From NCBI GenBank assembly GCA_030847615.1, contig JAUMIR010000004.1, positions 227,148,501-227,212,500 on the forward strand: a stretch of 64,000 nucleotides of DNA, read 5' to 3'. The notes beneath the pieces are model-generated. The model was not told the origin of the DNA. It worked only from the letters and a program-made list of their open reading frames with translations, and did not search any database. This document shows, one piece after another, positions 35,190 through 47,101 of this stretch. The stretch is from Gambelia wislizenii (taxonomy: Eukaryota > Chordata > Lepidosauria > Squamata > Crotaphytidae). The first letter of the stretch is position 1, and every line of letters starts with the position of its first letter. Position numbers and translations under genes: made by a program.

Positions 35190-35755
35190 CCTCCAGAAAC
35201 GTTGTTTTGGCGGCATATTTTGAAATGTTTTTATGCTAGCAAAAGAACCCTCTTTACTGGACCTACTGATAATATTATCAGAAAGGCAGCCCCAGCAGTA
35301 ACGGAGCATGAACAGAGCTCCATTTACTTTCGGGTGCCAAATCTTGCCAATTCTCACGAGAAGACACGAGCATGGTAAATGCAAAAATTAAAGCAAGACA
35401 AAGGCATAAAACATACACATAAGCACAGAAACACACTTTAAAAGTCCCAAGTACACTGGGGGAGGGGTTCATAAAAAGAGCATTCCCTACCTGGCTGTCA
35501 TGATCTCACTTGGAAGTGCTCTGTCATTGACGCTGTATTTACGTGAGCACAATGGCGCAAAGTTTCAAACACCGGCAATACCGGCAACAAATTGCCATGG
35601 GAGATCAATTGATGGCTTGGCCCATCAATAAAAAGGAACGGCTTTTGGACATGACATTATTGCGAAAGGATGACGTCTTTTGATATGCATGCCCTTATGC
35701 GTTAATTAGAGGTCCTTATGACACCATATTTGCCTGGTCTGATAAAGTCCTTAGA
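35190..35755 (-). mobile_element. Harbinger-like MITE, end lost
   Basis: The outer end at 35755 is GTCTGATAAAGTCC followed by TTA. The interior matches the reverse of 40074-40678 (GAACAGAGCTCCATTTACTT, CCAAGTACACTGGGGGAGG) and has a donor-like CAG-GTAGGG (GT 35490/35489). The opposite TIR is missing where the element abuts 35188. Confidence 0.65.
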
Positions 35756-35768
35756 ATAAGCCTATGGA

Positions 35769-35994
35769 TGTTTGTTGTTGTGTCCCTTGAAGTCATTTCC
35801 AAGTTATAGCAAACCTAGTGTGAATTTACCATGTTTTTTTTGGCAAGATTTGTTCAGAGAATTTGCCCACTGCCTTCCTCTGAGGCTGAAAGAGTGTGAT
35901 TTGCCCAAGGTCATCCAGTGGGCTTCCATGATCAAGCAGGGATTCAAACCCTGGTTTCCAAGTCCAAAACTCAAACCACTACACCACTCTGGAT
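35769..35994 (-). mobile_element. tRNA-derived SINE, full length
   Basis: On the minus strand: AGTGTAGTGGTTTGAGTTTT head, GGTTTGAATCC B-box, CCACTGGATGACCTTGGGCA body, and a tail ending at TTGTTGTTTG of the plus strand. A small deletion in the middle shortens it slightly. Confidence 0.78.
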
Positions 35995-36479
35995 CTTTAT
36001 GGATGTCCATGATAGTTAATGTAATCATGACAAGTCCTTTTGATTTCAGTTAGTTTATTCAAATCATAACTAAGTTTATAAATAAATCCCATCAACCTGT
36101 TGCTTTACAAGGGTGTTGCTATCTAGATTAGGAAATCCCTGCAGCTGTACCAGTCTAGTGTGGAGACAATTTTTGAGGATGCAGGGGGGAAGCAAAAAGT
36201 ATTCTAAAAACACAAAATTAACCCTTGACATTGTATTGTTTATTTATTTGCTACATGCAACCTAAATCAAAATTATTCAACCCCCATTGCAAAATTTACA
36301 GACTTTCAGTTGTTTGCAATGAACAAATCAAACAAATGCAATTAAAATAGCTCAACTCAACGAATGCTTCAAGTGGTTTCTCCAAATTCAACTGAAAATG
36401 CAACTTATAATGACTTCTCCAGTCTCAAAATTATTCAACCCCTCCATGGCAAGCATCTTTAGTACTTAGTAGAGCACCC

Positions 36480-37680
36480 TTTTGCTGTTATGACCTGCTG
36501 CAAATGAGCTGCATAGCCAGACGCCAGCTTCTGACAGCGTTCCTGAGGAATCTTAGGACTTTTTCATATGGGGGAAAAAAAAACCCGAGGAGGTTGGGAG
36601 AAGAACGGGGCTGTCGTGATCCCCACCCTCCTCTGTCCACCTCCTGACCTCCTCCCGACCTTCCCCTGTGTTGCTGGTGCCACTTTTTATTGAGGGAGAA
36701 CCTCCATCAATAAAAAAGGGTGCCTGTAGCATGGGGGAAGGTTGGGAGGAGGACGGAGGAGCATGGGGCTGTCTGAAAAGGGGCTGTGTAAGCAAAACAG
36801 TCCCGTTCTTCTATCAAACTCCTTGGGATTTTTTTCCGCATCTGAAAAAGTCCTTAGCCCATTCCTCATGAGCAATGGCCTCCAGTTCAGTAATATTCTT
36901 GGGTTTGTGTGCTACAACTGCCTTCTTCAAATCCCACCAGAGATTTTCTATGGGGTTCAACTGTGATGTCCACTGACTTCTTCTGCAACCAAGCTTTAGC
37001 TTCCTCACAGATGGCATGATGTTTTCTCCTAGGATTTCCTGATACTTCAATGAATCCATCTTGCCTTCCACACCACACTGTAGGTTTCCAGAGCCAGAGG
37101 ATGCAAAGCAGCCCCAGAGCATCACTGAGCTCTGCTTAACTGTAGGCAGAGGGTTCTTTTCAGTGTACATTTCATTCTTCTTTCTTCAGACATATCACTG
37201 ATCCATTAGGCTGAAAAGTTCCAGTTTTGTTTCATCGCTCCACAGGAACAGAATCCCCAAACTTCTGTGAGTTATTTATATGATTTTGAGCATATTGGAG
37301 TTGGCTTTTCTTGTGCTTTTGGGTCAGTAGTGGTGTATGTCTTGGAGTTCTGGCATGAAAACCTTCTGTGTTTAGTATACACCTTACTGCGCTCACTGAA
37401 ACCTCAGTGCCTGTTGCCACCATGTCTTGCTGCAGGTCTTTGCAGTCACTCAAGGATTTTTCTCAACCTGCCTCCTCAGAAATCTGGTTGCAGCCGTGGA
37501 TAGCTTCCTTTTCCTGCCTAGTCCAGGCAGTGTAACCACTGTTCCTTTACCAGTAACTTTGAACTTGTAATCTATGCTTCCAACTCTAGGAACATTCAGT
37601 GCCTTCGCTATCTTTTTGTATCCTGTTCTTTGTGAAGAGTGATGATCTCTTCTCTTAACTTTTTGGACCATTCTTTTCAC
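36480..37680 (-). pseudogene. Tc1-like transposase pseudogene
   Basis: Minus strand, three separated pieces. 37680-37450 has the second DNA-binding helix region (RTGYKKIAKALNVPRVG, VVTLPGLGRKRKLS). 37453-37232 continues (VSVSAVRCILNTEGFHART). 37170-36814 holds VMLWGCFASSGSGNL, LNPIENLWWDLKKAV and EEWAK, including the DDE-region asparagine-proline-I-E-N-L-W block. After the MITE, the last codons resume at 36552 (IPQERCQKLASGYAAHLQQV). Frameshifts near 37450 and 37220 and the MITE disable it. The enzyme would cut and paste at TA. Confidence 0.83.
36556..36853. mobile_element. Harbinger-like MITE, 298 bp, in Tc1 frame
   Basis: TIR GGACTTTTTCATATG at 36556 and GCATCTGAAAAAGTCC ending 36853; TTA at 36553-36555 and 36854-36856. 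Deleting the insert with one TTA restores the transposase reading E-E-W-A-K-I-P-Q-E, so the duplication and boundaries are well supported. An internal inverted pair around CTTTTTATTGAGG and CCATCAATAAAAAAGG lies at 36684-36719. Confidence 0.88.
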
Positions 37681-37909
37681 GTAGCCATATTTCTCTCATG
37701 CAGTCAAATGTGACACTCAACAAACCTCTAGCTAGTTCAGGTATTTCATATGGTCCAGCTCAAGCACACCTGGTGCAACTAATGAACCCCTTGATTAGTT
37801 GCACTGGGTGTGCTTCAGACAACACCTCTTTTGCATATTTGTGCTGTTGTAAGGGATTCTGTTCAAGGGGTTGAATAATTTTGAGACTGGAGAAATCATT
37901 ATAAGTTGC

Positions 37910-39939
37910 TACTCCTTCCCTCATGCCTGTCTACTGAGCTCAATGTCAGCAGACAACAGGCTTTGGAAGGCACGGGACAGGCATGAGAAGGAGCAGCCCA
38001 GCTGGGGAAGGCGAGATGAAGCCAGAGTGGCAAAGAGCCACCCTCCTCCTCCACAACTAACAGCTGGCCAGGTGGTTCCTCCCATCCCTTTAAATTGCTG
38101 CTGGAATTGGAGGCTGCCACTGACAGGATAGGTGAAGAGTAGGCAGCTCTCTCCTCTTCCTCCTTGTGATGGCTGCCCTCCTTGTCATCTCCAAGTGCTG
38201 CCAGGTTCCCATCTTTTACCGTGTGTCTCCCCCGATCGCTCCCACCATGCAAAAAAATAAATAAAAATGACACATCCACCGTCATGATTTGCGGCCTTGT
38301 GAAGGTCAGAAAACACAGTGGGAACAAAATGATGCTCTTGTGAATTGGGTAGAACGCACAGGTAAGAGTATTACTTCTTCTCATTTAGTTGAGCCCAGTG
38401 TTATTGGAAGGGGTGTGGGCAGACTGCTTTATCCTTTCATTTTTGATGGGAATGTCCACCAGCATAGGATCTGCAGAATGTTAGATGGTAAATAACTCTT
38501 TAAAGCTTCTTCATCATGTTGTACCTAATAACCCCCAATTCCTGCATAAAGACCTTCTTATGAAATTGTATATTAGCAGTGAAGTCATGCATAGCACGTA
38601 GTTGGAAATCTCCCAAGCAACTTTCTAAACAGGACTGGATTGTTAACATTTGAGAGGTTATGATTATGGACAAACTTGCTCAGTAAATGCAGGGAGCAAA
38701 GAATTCCAATTCTAAAAACGGTTTTACGGTATCATTTATCTCCAATTTTTGGAAGATCTCTCAGTACTAGTGAGCTTTTCCTCAGGCAGTGGAAAGCTGG
38801 GACGAGCCAAAAGTGAAAATAAACAGATGCAACATTTTTATAGAAAGAAAACACACCAGAAACCTGCAGTTTTGATTAAGATATCCATTGGGAACTCTAC
38901 TTGAGTGCAAATGCAGGGTAAAAACCCAATTTGGCAACGTAAGTGGAAATGAGAGTTATGGAAATTTCAGCACCTTGTCCGTTGACAGGAGTGAAACTGA
39001 TTGGTATGGAGGAAACACACTACCATTTTTGTGTGCCTGTGATCACGGGCATAAGTCACCTTCTGTTTGCATACCTGCAGGGTCACCAGTAAAACAGGAG
39101 CAGGAAAAAAATTGTTAATGCTTCTCTGTGACGGAACACAAATCAAGAGACCACAGAATTTGGCAGAACAGTGAGGGTATAATTCAAAGTGACTCAGCCC
39201 ACAGTACCATAGCTGCAATGTATTCATATTTCCACCTACAACCTGCCGCTAGAGCTGTAGTGTTTTTCATATTTCACTATTGGCACAACCCAACAGTGAC
39301 TTCCTGTGCTCATTGAAATGCATTGTGGTTCTGTAGGAGGCTATTCATTTCATTGGGATTGATATTTTCAGTATTATTGTGCCTTAGGAAGGGTTGTTTC
39401 TTTCATCTTGCTGGGTTTTCTTTTTGCTTTGTTTGTTTCTCTGGTTTAAGGCAGTTCTACATTTTCCATGTTTCTTGAGTGGAATGTCAGCATAACAGTA
39501 GAGAAAATACCATGGTTTGATAACTGCTGTCTGGGACACTGTTTTTCTTACATGTAAGAAATCAGTAGTAGAAGTGCAATCAGTATTATGAAGAGTTAAA
39601 GTGCTAAAAACTGTTAAAGGGAAATGCCTTGCAGAGTAATAAATTAATATAATTCAAGGTATACAAAAGAATGTCTCAGTACAACAAATTATTTAACAGA
39701 TGTATTAAACAACAAAGCCTTTTCCTTTTTGAGTAGTTCACTCATTATATGAATTACAATTGATCATTCACCATGAACAATAACCAATGGGAAGGACCCT
39801 TGAAAAGGGAATTATTTAACATTTCTATTTGGCCCTAGGCGATTGTTGCCATTTATTGGAAAATGAGAAGGTAATTACATTTTTAAAAGAGTGTTATTGT
39901 CTTGGAATGCAGGTTAACTTTAATTGTGTTTTAATAGTG
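37910..39939. other. Unassigned non-coding DNA
   Basis: 2 kb with no recognised element. Segment 37930-38290 is G+C-richer and has a chance minus-strand frame without family features. Confidence 0.4.
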
Positions 39940-40073
39940 ATTTAAACTTAGAAACTCATTCTGCTACAAACCACAGGTATTATGAAAGGCCTACCCTGGC
40001 CAATCCAGGGGCATAATATTGCTTGCCATTTGTAGAGGTTCTTCATGGTATTCATGAAGCTGCCTTACACCAA

Positions 40074-40678
40074 GGACTTTATCAGATTGGGGGTGGGTGG
40101 GGGAAGGCACCAAAATGATGTGATAACGGCATTATGGGTCATCATTATCAGACAATGTTGTTCTTCTCCCATGGCCAGTCTGTCAATTAGCCAGTAACAA
40201 AGTGCCACTTTCAATTAATGGCTTAAGTTGTCAATAGATTGGCAGTACCGGCTTTTTGCCGGCATTGCATGTGTGTGAAACCTCTGGCCCTTTAAATCTC
40301 GTCACTGAAGAGTAAATGGTCTGACGGGGTGCAACACCTCCAGATGAGATCACGGCATCCAGGTAAGTGATGAACTTCTAATGACCCTCCCTGGGTTACC
40401 TGGAAGTTTTAAAGTGTGTTTAGGTGCTTAGTGTAACTTAAAATGTTTTATTTTTTGTTTTATTTTTGAATTTCCTGTGTGATCAACTCTCACGAGAATC
40501 CGCAGGATTTCAGAAGAGGAAGTGAACAGAGCTCCGTTCACTTCCTCTTCATTGCCGAGGAAGCCATTGATGGGGAGAAGGTAAGTGCAACGGGGGACGT
40601 TCTTTTGCCAGCATAGAAATTGTTTTTTTTTCCTATGCTGGCAAAAGAACATTTAAAGGGGCTTGTCTGATAAAGTCC
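40074..40678 (+). mobile_element. Harbinger-like MITE, 605 bp
   Basis: TIR GGACTTTATCAGA at 40074 with its complement ending 40678; CAA at 40071-40073 and 40679-40681. The duplicate block at 41975-41990 shows the uninterrupted site with a single CAA. Donor-like CAG-GTAAGT (GT 40363) and AAG-GTAAGT (GT 40581) lie 218 bp apart. A hairpin, GTTCTTTTGCCAGCATAG and CTATGCTGGCAAAAGAAC, occupies 40599-40650. Confidence 0.88.
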
Positions 40679-40744
40679 CAAGTTTGACTATTGAGTTCTC
40701 TAGCCCATTCTGCTACAAACCACAGATATTAGTATGTGAAGAAA

Positions 40745-41119
40745 GCAGATAGGAAGAAAATCAACTCATTTGAAATGTGGTGCTGGAGAAGAGTTCTTTG
40801 GATACTGTGGACCTCTAAAAAGACAAACAAGAGCAAATCAAACCTGAACTCTCCCTAGAAGCCAAGATGGCTAAACTGAGACTGTTGTATTTTAGTCATA
40901 TAATGAGAAGACATGACTCACCAGAAAAGACAATAATGCTTGGTAAGGTAGAAGGCAGTAGGAAAATAGGAAGACCACATTCCAGATGGATAGACTCAGT
41001 CATGACCCTGAGTCTGCAAGACCTGAGCAGGGCTGTTGATGATAGGGTGACTTGGAGGTCTCTTATTCATAGGGTTGCCAAATGTCAAAGTCAACTTGAC
41101 ATCAATTAACAACTACAAC
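40745..41119 (+). mobile_element. RTE-BovB LINE 3' fragment
   Basis: Translates as FEMWCWRRVLWILWT near 40766, then an open frame 40867-41109 with LLYFSHIMRRHDSPEKTIML, IGRPHSRWIDSVM and WRSLIHRVAKCQSQL. This order is the C-terminal end of the BovB reverse-transcriptase polyprotein. A stop (TAG) falls before the open part, and an AACAACTACAACT tail follows the end. Confidence 0.82.
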
Positions 41120-41552
41120 TATGATTTAAGCTTGTAAACTCAGTTTGCTACAAACCACAGGTATTATGGAGGAATTCACGCTTGTACTCTACTGGCAATT
41201 TATCCCTGGAAGTACCCTTACACCCCATCTGCACACATTTTGCCCTGGAAGATCCCCTCCGGCTTTCAAGAAAGAGCATTAACATGACATTGCAAACATT
41301 TCTAGATTCAAAGTCCTTATAGTTGCTGTCACAAACACAAAACAATTGGATGGAACTAGTGGTCTTCAAACTTTCTAGATGTGGGACCCACCATTCATCC
41401 AAACATGTGATATGATAGGTCTGGTTCTTTAATATTTTACCAAATGTTTATTTGATGGTAGACTTGCTGGTTGTACAGGCTGGAGCCCAGTAGTTGCTCC
41501 TGATCTTCCAGCTGAAGACCAGTACAACACTGTTTCCTCAAAATTCAAGGCT

Positions 41553-41650
41553 TGGGAAAGGCATTTTGGAGTGCAACTCACAGATTCTAGTGGCTATTCT
41601 GGTTGGGGGATTCTGAGTGTTGTAGTTTAAAGAAAGAACTTTTCCAAATG
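41553..41650. repeat. Short palindromic MITE
   Basis: Arms TTGGGAAAGGCATTTTGGAG and an inverted partner ending GAACTTTTCCAAA; related to 6491-6583. Confidence 0.55.
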
Positions 41651-42010
41651 TTATTTAACAGAAGGGTGCCACAGCATGGAACATCAGCCAGAGCACTTTT
41701 CTCAACACAAAGCGCCTTTTAAGGCATGTGTGTCAGAGCCTGGCTGGAAGTGTGTGAAGCAGTATTTGAATTAAAACTTGGAAGGTGTTTTTTAAAGCTC
41801 TGGAGTTGGAAGGTGAGTCCTGAACATGTAGCAGGCAGAAGGCATTGCTCTGCTGATCCTGTGAGGACAGTAGGCAATGTATCTAGAATGTATGTATATT
41901 AGGCCTACCCTGGCCAATCTAGGGGCTTAATGCAGCTTGCCAATTGTAGAAGTTCTTTATGGTCCTTATGAATCTGCCTTATACCAAGTTTGACTGTTGG
42001 GTTATCTAGC

Positions 42011-42600
42011 CCATTTAGCACAAGGTCTGTGAACAACGACCCTGTGTGCAGAGCTGATGGGATATGCTAATGGCTAGGACCACCACATGAAGGGGGTTTC
42101 TAAATAGGCTGCATGTTGGATTATGATCCCGCAAAACACTGCAGTTATGTTTTACTTAATGGTGACTTTCCTATCCCATTAACTGTGATTCTACTTTGCT
42201 CGACTGGCTTATAATATTGGTGTAACGCAGCAAATTCTGACCTCAATGCGGTGCACAGTTTTTGTACAGAATCCTAATAGTTCTTCCCCGCACTTTTTGG
42301 CTAGCACAGATGATTGAAAACATGAGCCTTAAGATTCTTAAGGTCCCTGTCCACACCTTATAAAGATCTCAGTTTCAAAGAGACTATGAATAGATTATTA
42401 TTCTCCTCCTCATTCTTTATACAGGGAAGTACAGAATATCCAGAGCTTGGAAGGTTACTTTCTAAAAGTAATGTGTTGTGTAACACAATAGGAAGGCCCC
42501 CTCCCAGAGTAATTTGTTATTTTTAATGTTTATTTTTTTTTAAATACCATCTTCTATTACTTGTTTTGTTGTTGACTGTTTTTCTAAAAAAAATGTTTTC
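42011..42600. other. Unassigned non-coding DNA
   Basis: Nothing recognisable. Confidence 0.4.
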
Positions 42601-42603
42601 TTG

Positions 42604-44006
42604 GGTGCCGTTTACACGATGAAAATGTAGTGGGAAGAATTCGTGTCGAACCCTGGTTGTTTACACGTACATCGGGTCGGGCATGTGATTTTTGGAAGGG
42701 GGGGCACCTTTTATCTCTCAACCTGCAGGACTTCTAGTCCTGTGATTTGTGCCGGTTTTTAAAAAAGTCACTGGAGTATTCGGAAAATTGGAAATGTAAA
42801 CAACCTGAGACAAGCTATCTCAGTACTAGGGGATGACCAGAAATGGTGAGTGGGGGCGGGCTTAGAGATCAGCGTCCAGAAAAGGAGGGGTCAGTCACCC
42901 GTTCAACAGATTCAGCCTCATCAGCTGAAAACCAAGGCATCCCTTCCAGCTGCACGAAGGTTTGTGTGTGTGTGTACATGTGTACTAAATCACCTTTTTA
43001 AATGGATTTCTACACTGCAAACCCTTAAGCTTTAACCTCTTCCTCAACTACATTTTACAAAGAGATCATGGTGGGCAGAGGGTCGCCCACCACCTCCCTT
43101 GATCACCTCCCTGGGTCTGAATGGATAATCAAACATTCATCACCCCGCCCCAGGCACAGTAAAATATGCCAGCGTCTGATTGGATGATCACACATTCATT
43201 CATCCCCCTTCCTCAAGGCACAGTATAAAATGCCAGCGTCTGAGTCTTTCAAAATGACTTGTGTGTCGTCCCTTTATGATCGCCTGCACTGGATTGAAAT
43301 CTTCACTCCATAGCTGCCTCTGCTTTAAGGGTTAACATTTTAAAGAGACAAGGGCAATCGCAAGCCTCTCCCCCCCCCCGCACTCGGCTTGATTTCAAAA
43401 GGAAAGCACAGGGTTTAAACCTTATTGTTCCTGCCTCCTTCCAGCTGCACGAAGGTTTGTGTAAAATATGCCAGCGTCTGAGCGAAAGATCACACATTCA
43501 TTCATCCCCGTTCCTCAAGGCACAGTAAAAAATTAAAAACTGCCAGCGTCTGGGTCTTTCAAAATGCCTTGTGTGTCACTGGCTTGAAACCTCACTCCAC
43601 AGCTACCCCTGCTTAAAGGGTTAACATTTTAAAGAGACAGGACAAACACAAGCCTCTGCCTCCTTATCTCTCTCCCTCCCCGAGCCAGACAATAGCATTG
43701 CTCATGGTGCAGAACTCTAAAGGAAGTACGTCACCGAGGTTGTGAAAACACGAATAATCGCATCCTTGATTGAGAGCCAAAAAATATATATCCTGGTACG
43801 CTAAACATGTGTAAACAAGAAAAACACGGGATATAACAGTGCGAGACCAATAAAAAGAAACTGAACTTTTGTCGTTTAAATATCAATCACGGGATCTTCC
43901 AGGATTTCCTAAAGAGTGACAAAAATTGTCTAAACAGTGCAGGACGAACATGGGATCAGGAAGTCATGGTATGCCCTGTGACAAAAATTGCCGTGTAACT
44001 GACACC
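42604..44006. mobile_element. 1.4-kb TIR element, Harbinger-like duplication
   Basis: Imperfect TIRs GGTGCCGTTTACACG at 42604 and CCGTGTAACTGACACC ending at 44006, flanked by TTG at 42601-42603 and 44007-44009. No transposase was found. The interior contains direct repeats: CTTCCAGCTGCACGAAGG at 42946 and 43439; TGCCAGCGTCTG at about 43169, 43231, 43470 and 43541; GGGTTAACATTTTAAAGAGA at 43328 and 43618. The block 43215-43350 is duplicated at 43515-43640. Confidence 0.68.
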
Positions 44007-44287
44007 TTGTACTTCAGGGAGATAAATCCCTTTTTTTTTTAAAAAATAGGAAAATGATCTTACATTTTAAAAAAGGTCCCCAAAAGAATGGCCCAAGAAA
44101 GCATTTCAATCTTCCCACAAAATAACAAGAAAAGTCATGAATAAACATTCCTCATTGTATGGCAAAAAAGTAAGAATATTACCAGTCATTATGATACCCT
44201 GCAAAAGAAATGTATTGTGAGTAGGATTGTTCTTTGTAGCATGTTACCTCCAAGTTCTGATGCTATCCCCGTTAATACTTTCACCCT

Positions 44288-44425
44288 GTTAGGCTGAAAG
44301 TGAGTGACTATCCCAAGGTCACTGTAAGGTTGGTGGTGGGGTGAGGAGGATTTGAACTGGGATGTCCTTGGTCTTAGCCTTGCAACACTACATCTCACTG
44401 ACTCTCTGATCTGGTTGTACCAATC
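44288..44425 (-). mobile_element. tRNA SINE, diverged 5' part
   Basis: On the minus strand: GAGATGTAGTGTTGCAAGGC head, CAGTTCAAATCC B-box and GTGACCTTGGGATAGTCACT body. The 3' half is missing. Confidence 0.6.
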
Positions 44426-47029
44426 ATGGTGCATTTCACATGCTGGTTCTTCTTTAGATAAGACATGCCTTGCCTCTTTCTTTGTGTATTAATACAAAAT
44501 ATTTTCTCCAAAATGCCAAAGGAATAAAGAGGGAAACTCAAACCACCAGCACATGTCCCTTTTCAATATATGAAGAAATATCTGATAAACAGTGGGTGCT
44601 CTTGGTAAAGTTCACTTCAGAGCTACTTTGCTTACATGAATAAGAAAGCTATGGCTCAGTATTTTCTAATATGTTCATAGTCCCCAGATCTAAATTTAAT
44701 CCAGCAGGACAAATTAATTTCTGCTTCTAATGTCATTCACATACACATGCCTTGAGAATTAAGCTGCTTATTTGAAGGACTATATAATAAAGACAGGGTT
44801 CATTCTTTTCAGTGCATCTAATGACATATGCTAATGACACTATGTAGTTTACCAAAGGGCTAGGCAGAATTTGCAAAATATTTGCTATGGAAAGGAATTG
44901 GAGGGAACTTCTAAGATACTTCTAAAACTAATTCTCACAGGGCTCTTTCACACAACCCAGTTATAGTACTTTAAAGCATGAGAGCTCTCTGGCTGAGAAT
45001 TCTAAATACCCCACCTTAGCCTGCAAGTCTTAGGATTCCATAGGATGTTGCCATGACAGTTGAAGTGACATCATAGTGCTATAGTATATGTATAGTGTAA
45101 AAGGGCTCCCAATTAAAATGTCAGAAATTTTGACCTCTATTTTCTTGGCATTATTCCACTCAGGGGTTTTCCAGCTGAACTAAGCCCATTGTGTTACCTA
45201 TTAAATGAACTTTTATGTTTGTGAAGAACACTGGTAGACTATTCCCATTAAGATACATAAGCGTTTCTTGGGGATCTATAGCACAGCTAGGGTCTTAGGC
45301 CTATGGTTTTGCTATCGTCTTGGTGGTCTGATAGTTGTTAACTAGATGCTATGGTGAAATACATGTAATAAATCCTTGATGGAGTGTGTGTGTAGCTGTT
45401 GGTCACCATGTCAGTGAGTCAGTGACTCCACTCTGGGATTTAGTCCAAGCTGTGAAGGGGGCTGTCTGAGGTGCTAGACCTGAGGACAGGGTTGACCCCT
45501 TTAAAATTTAGCCTAAAATCTGCAGCAGATCTGTTGTACCAGTACCATGGGAGGCACCATCTGCTGCTATTTTAAGGAAAGGCAGCATAGGCGGAGGGGA
45601 ACACTCAAATAGAAAGTGGTTACCCCTGGGCAGGGTACTCAGTAGTATGTTCTGTCAGGATTTGTGTGGCTGGGTTTGTGCAATAACTTCCCCATTGCCA
45701 ATGACATCCACATTCTTATTCCTCCCTTGCCTATGGCACAAATGTCAATTTTGTGTGCCTTACTAGAATCTCTGACAAAATTTGTTCTGCAGGTGACCAC
45801 CCAGTGAGGAGCAGATGAGGGGGGCAGTAACACCCCAATGACCACCAAGTGAGGAACAGAAGAGGGGAGCGATAACAGTTAGGCCTGGTATTGGCAGCTG
45901 AATTGGTATGAGCAAGCCTGGGGCTGAGGCAACTCACAACAGCATCCTTTCTTCTTTCTTTTTAAAAATGTGTAAAAGCCAGTGTGGCACCCAGCTGGGC
46001 ATATACTGTATTTGTGGGGGGCCTCCCAATATATTTCTTGCTTGAAATATATTGGGAAAAAGCCAAACTTAAGTGTACTTAGAATAGACCTACTTAAATC
46101 AGTGGAGCATGAATTAGTTGTGGCTAACATTAGTTTAATTCCATAATCAGTATGATTTAAGTGACTAAAAAGTGAAACTACATGTGTTTGTAGTATTTTT
46201 TTCTGCCAGGGCTGAGAAATGTTTTTATTGACTGGGAATGATAGGAGTTGTAACACATCTGAAGGGCACCAAATTGAGGAATCTGTGTTAAAATATCAAG
46301 AATGTAGAAACTGCTGTGAAATGTTGAAGGGCAGTGGCAGTTTGTGGGGAGTGGGGAAGAGAAGTGTTTGTTTTTTGCTGTACAGCTGAAGTAATACCCT
46401 TGACTGTCTAATACCCCTTCCCTGGAAGGCCTTTAAGGCCAGGGCTTAAAATTACCTAGCTGCACCACTATAAATAACACTCCACTGAATTTGTTGGAGG
46501 TGCTTCACATTGTTAATTTTTAACAGTAGGGATGTCTATGGGTGGTCTCTTGTGCTCTTTACTTTTGCTGCCACAAAGATTTCCTTTCACTAAAACAGAA
46601 TGTACTCTTGGAAACTAGCTGACACAACTAAATTGAATTTGACCCCATATGAAGATCCTAATAAATAAGCCAACTGGCTCAGCACAATTCTCTAACCTAC
46701 TTAACACGGTGGGTTTCTAAAGCCGACATTCAACGTTTTAAAAGGCAATGGAGTGAGTGCTTTGAGCGACTTCCCAGCTTTCCTTCAGACTGAGAGGAAA
46801 AAGACAAGGAGTGCTCTTGTCCAGAAGGCAATACTGCTGCCTAATAGCTGGGGAAACAATTTTAAAAAAAACACACATTTGTTCTTTCCGTGCTCTGTAC
46901 AGCTGAACTTTTAAACTTAAATTTAAAGCTATCACGTTAGTCTCCAAGTACTTAAAAGCAGAAGATCCGATTTATATTTGTTTCTATTACAAATCAAGAA
47001 GAGCATTAAAACAAAACAAAACAAAACAA
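44426..47029. other. Unassigned DNA, long
   Basis: 2.6 kb without a gene or a clear transposon. A perfect 13-bp inverted repeat, CCCAATATATTTC and GAAATATATTGGG, lies at 46025-46056. A degenerate GGAGTTGTAA-type repeat piece occurs near 46250. Confidence 0.45.
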
Positions 47030-47101
47030 GACTGCATGGCAGGGGGTTGGACTGGATGGCCCTCGTGGTCTCTTCCAACTCTGCAATTCTATGATTCTAT
47101 G
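47030..47101 (+). mobile_element. CR1 3' tail
   Basis: GGGGGTTGGACTGGATGGCC through ATTCTATGATTCTATG; the same sequence as the CR1 end at 61568 in reverse. Severely 5'-truncated. Confidence 0.88.

Larger units (their letters stand above)
36203..37909 (-). mobile_element. Tc1-like transposon, broken
   Basis: A 43-bp inverted pair (GGGGTTGAATAATTTTGAGA at 37867 and its complement ending about 36444) brackets the gene. A further copy of TCAAAATTATTCAACCCCC near 36269 suggests that the outer left terminus is present while the right side has lost its outer part. A 298-bp MITE lies within at 36556-36853. Confidence 0.8.
39940..42010 (+). repeat. Locally duplicated block
   Basis: CTGCTACAAACCACAG-type sequence occurs at about 39958, 40707 and 41139. 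A second unit, AGGCCTACCCTGGCCAATC through CTGCCTTACACCAA, occurs at 39988-40073 (continuing at 40679 after a MITE) and again at 41904-42010 without the MITE. A BovB fragment lies between the copies. Confidence 0.75.

Noticed and set aside
38289..38370. Exon ending in a donor (CACAG-GTAAGA)
   Set aside because: No acceptor with matching frame upstream and no protein similarity that I recognise.
37899..38384. 161-codon minus-strand frame
   Set aside because: No motif; composition reflects a G+C-richer patch.
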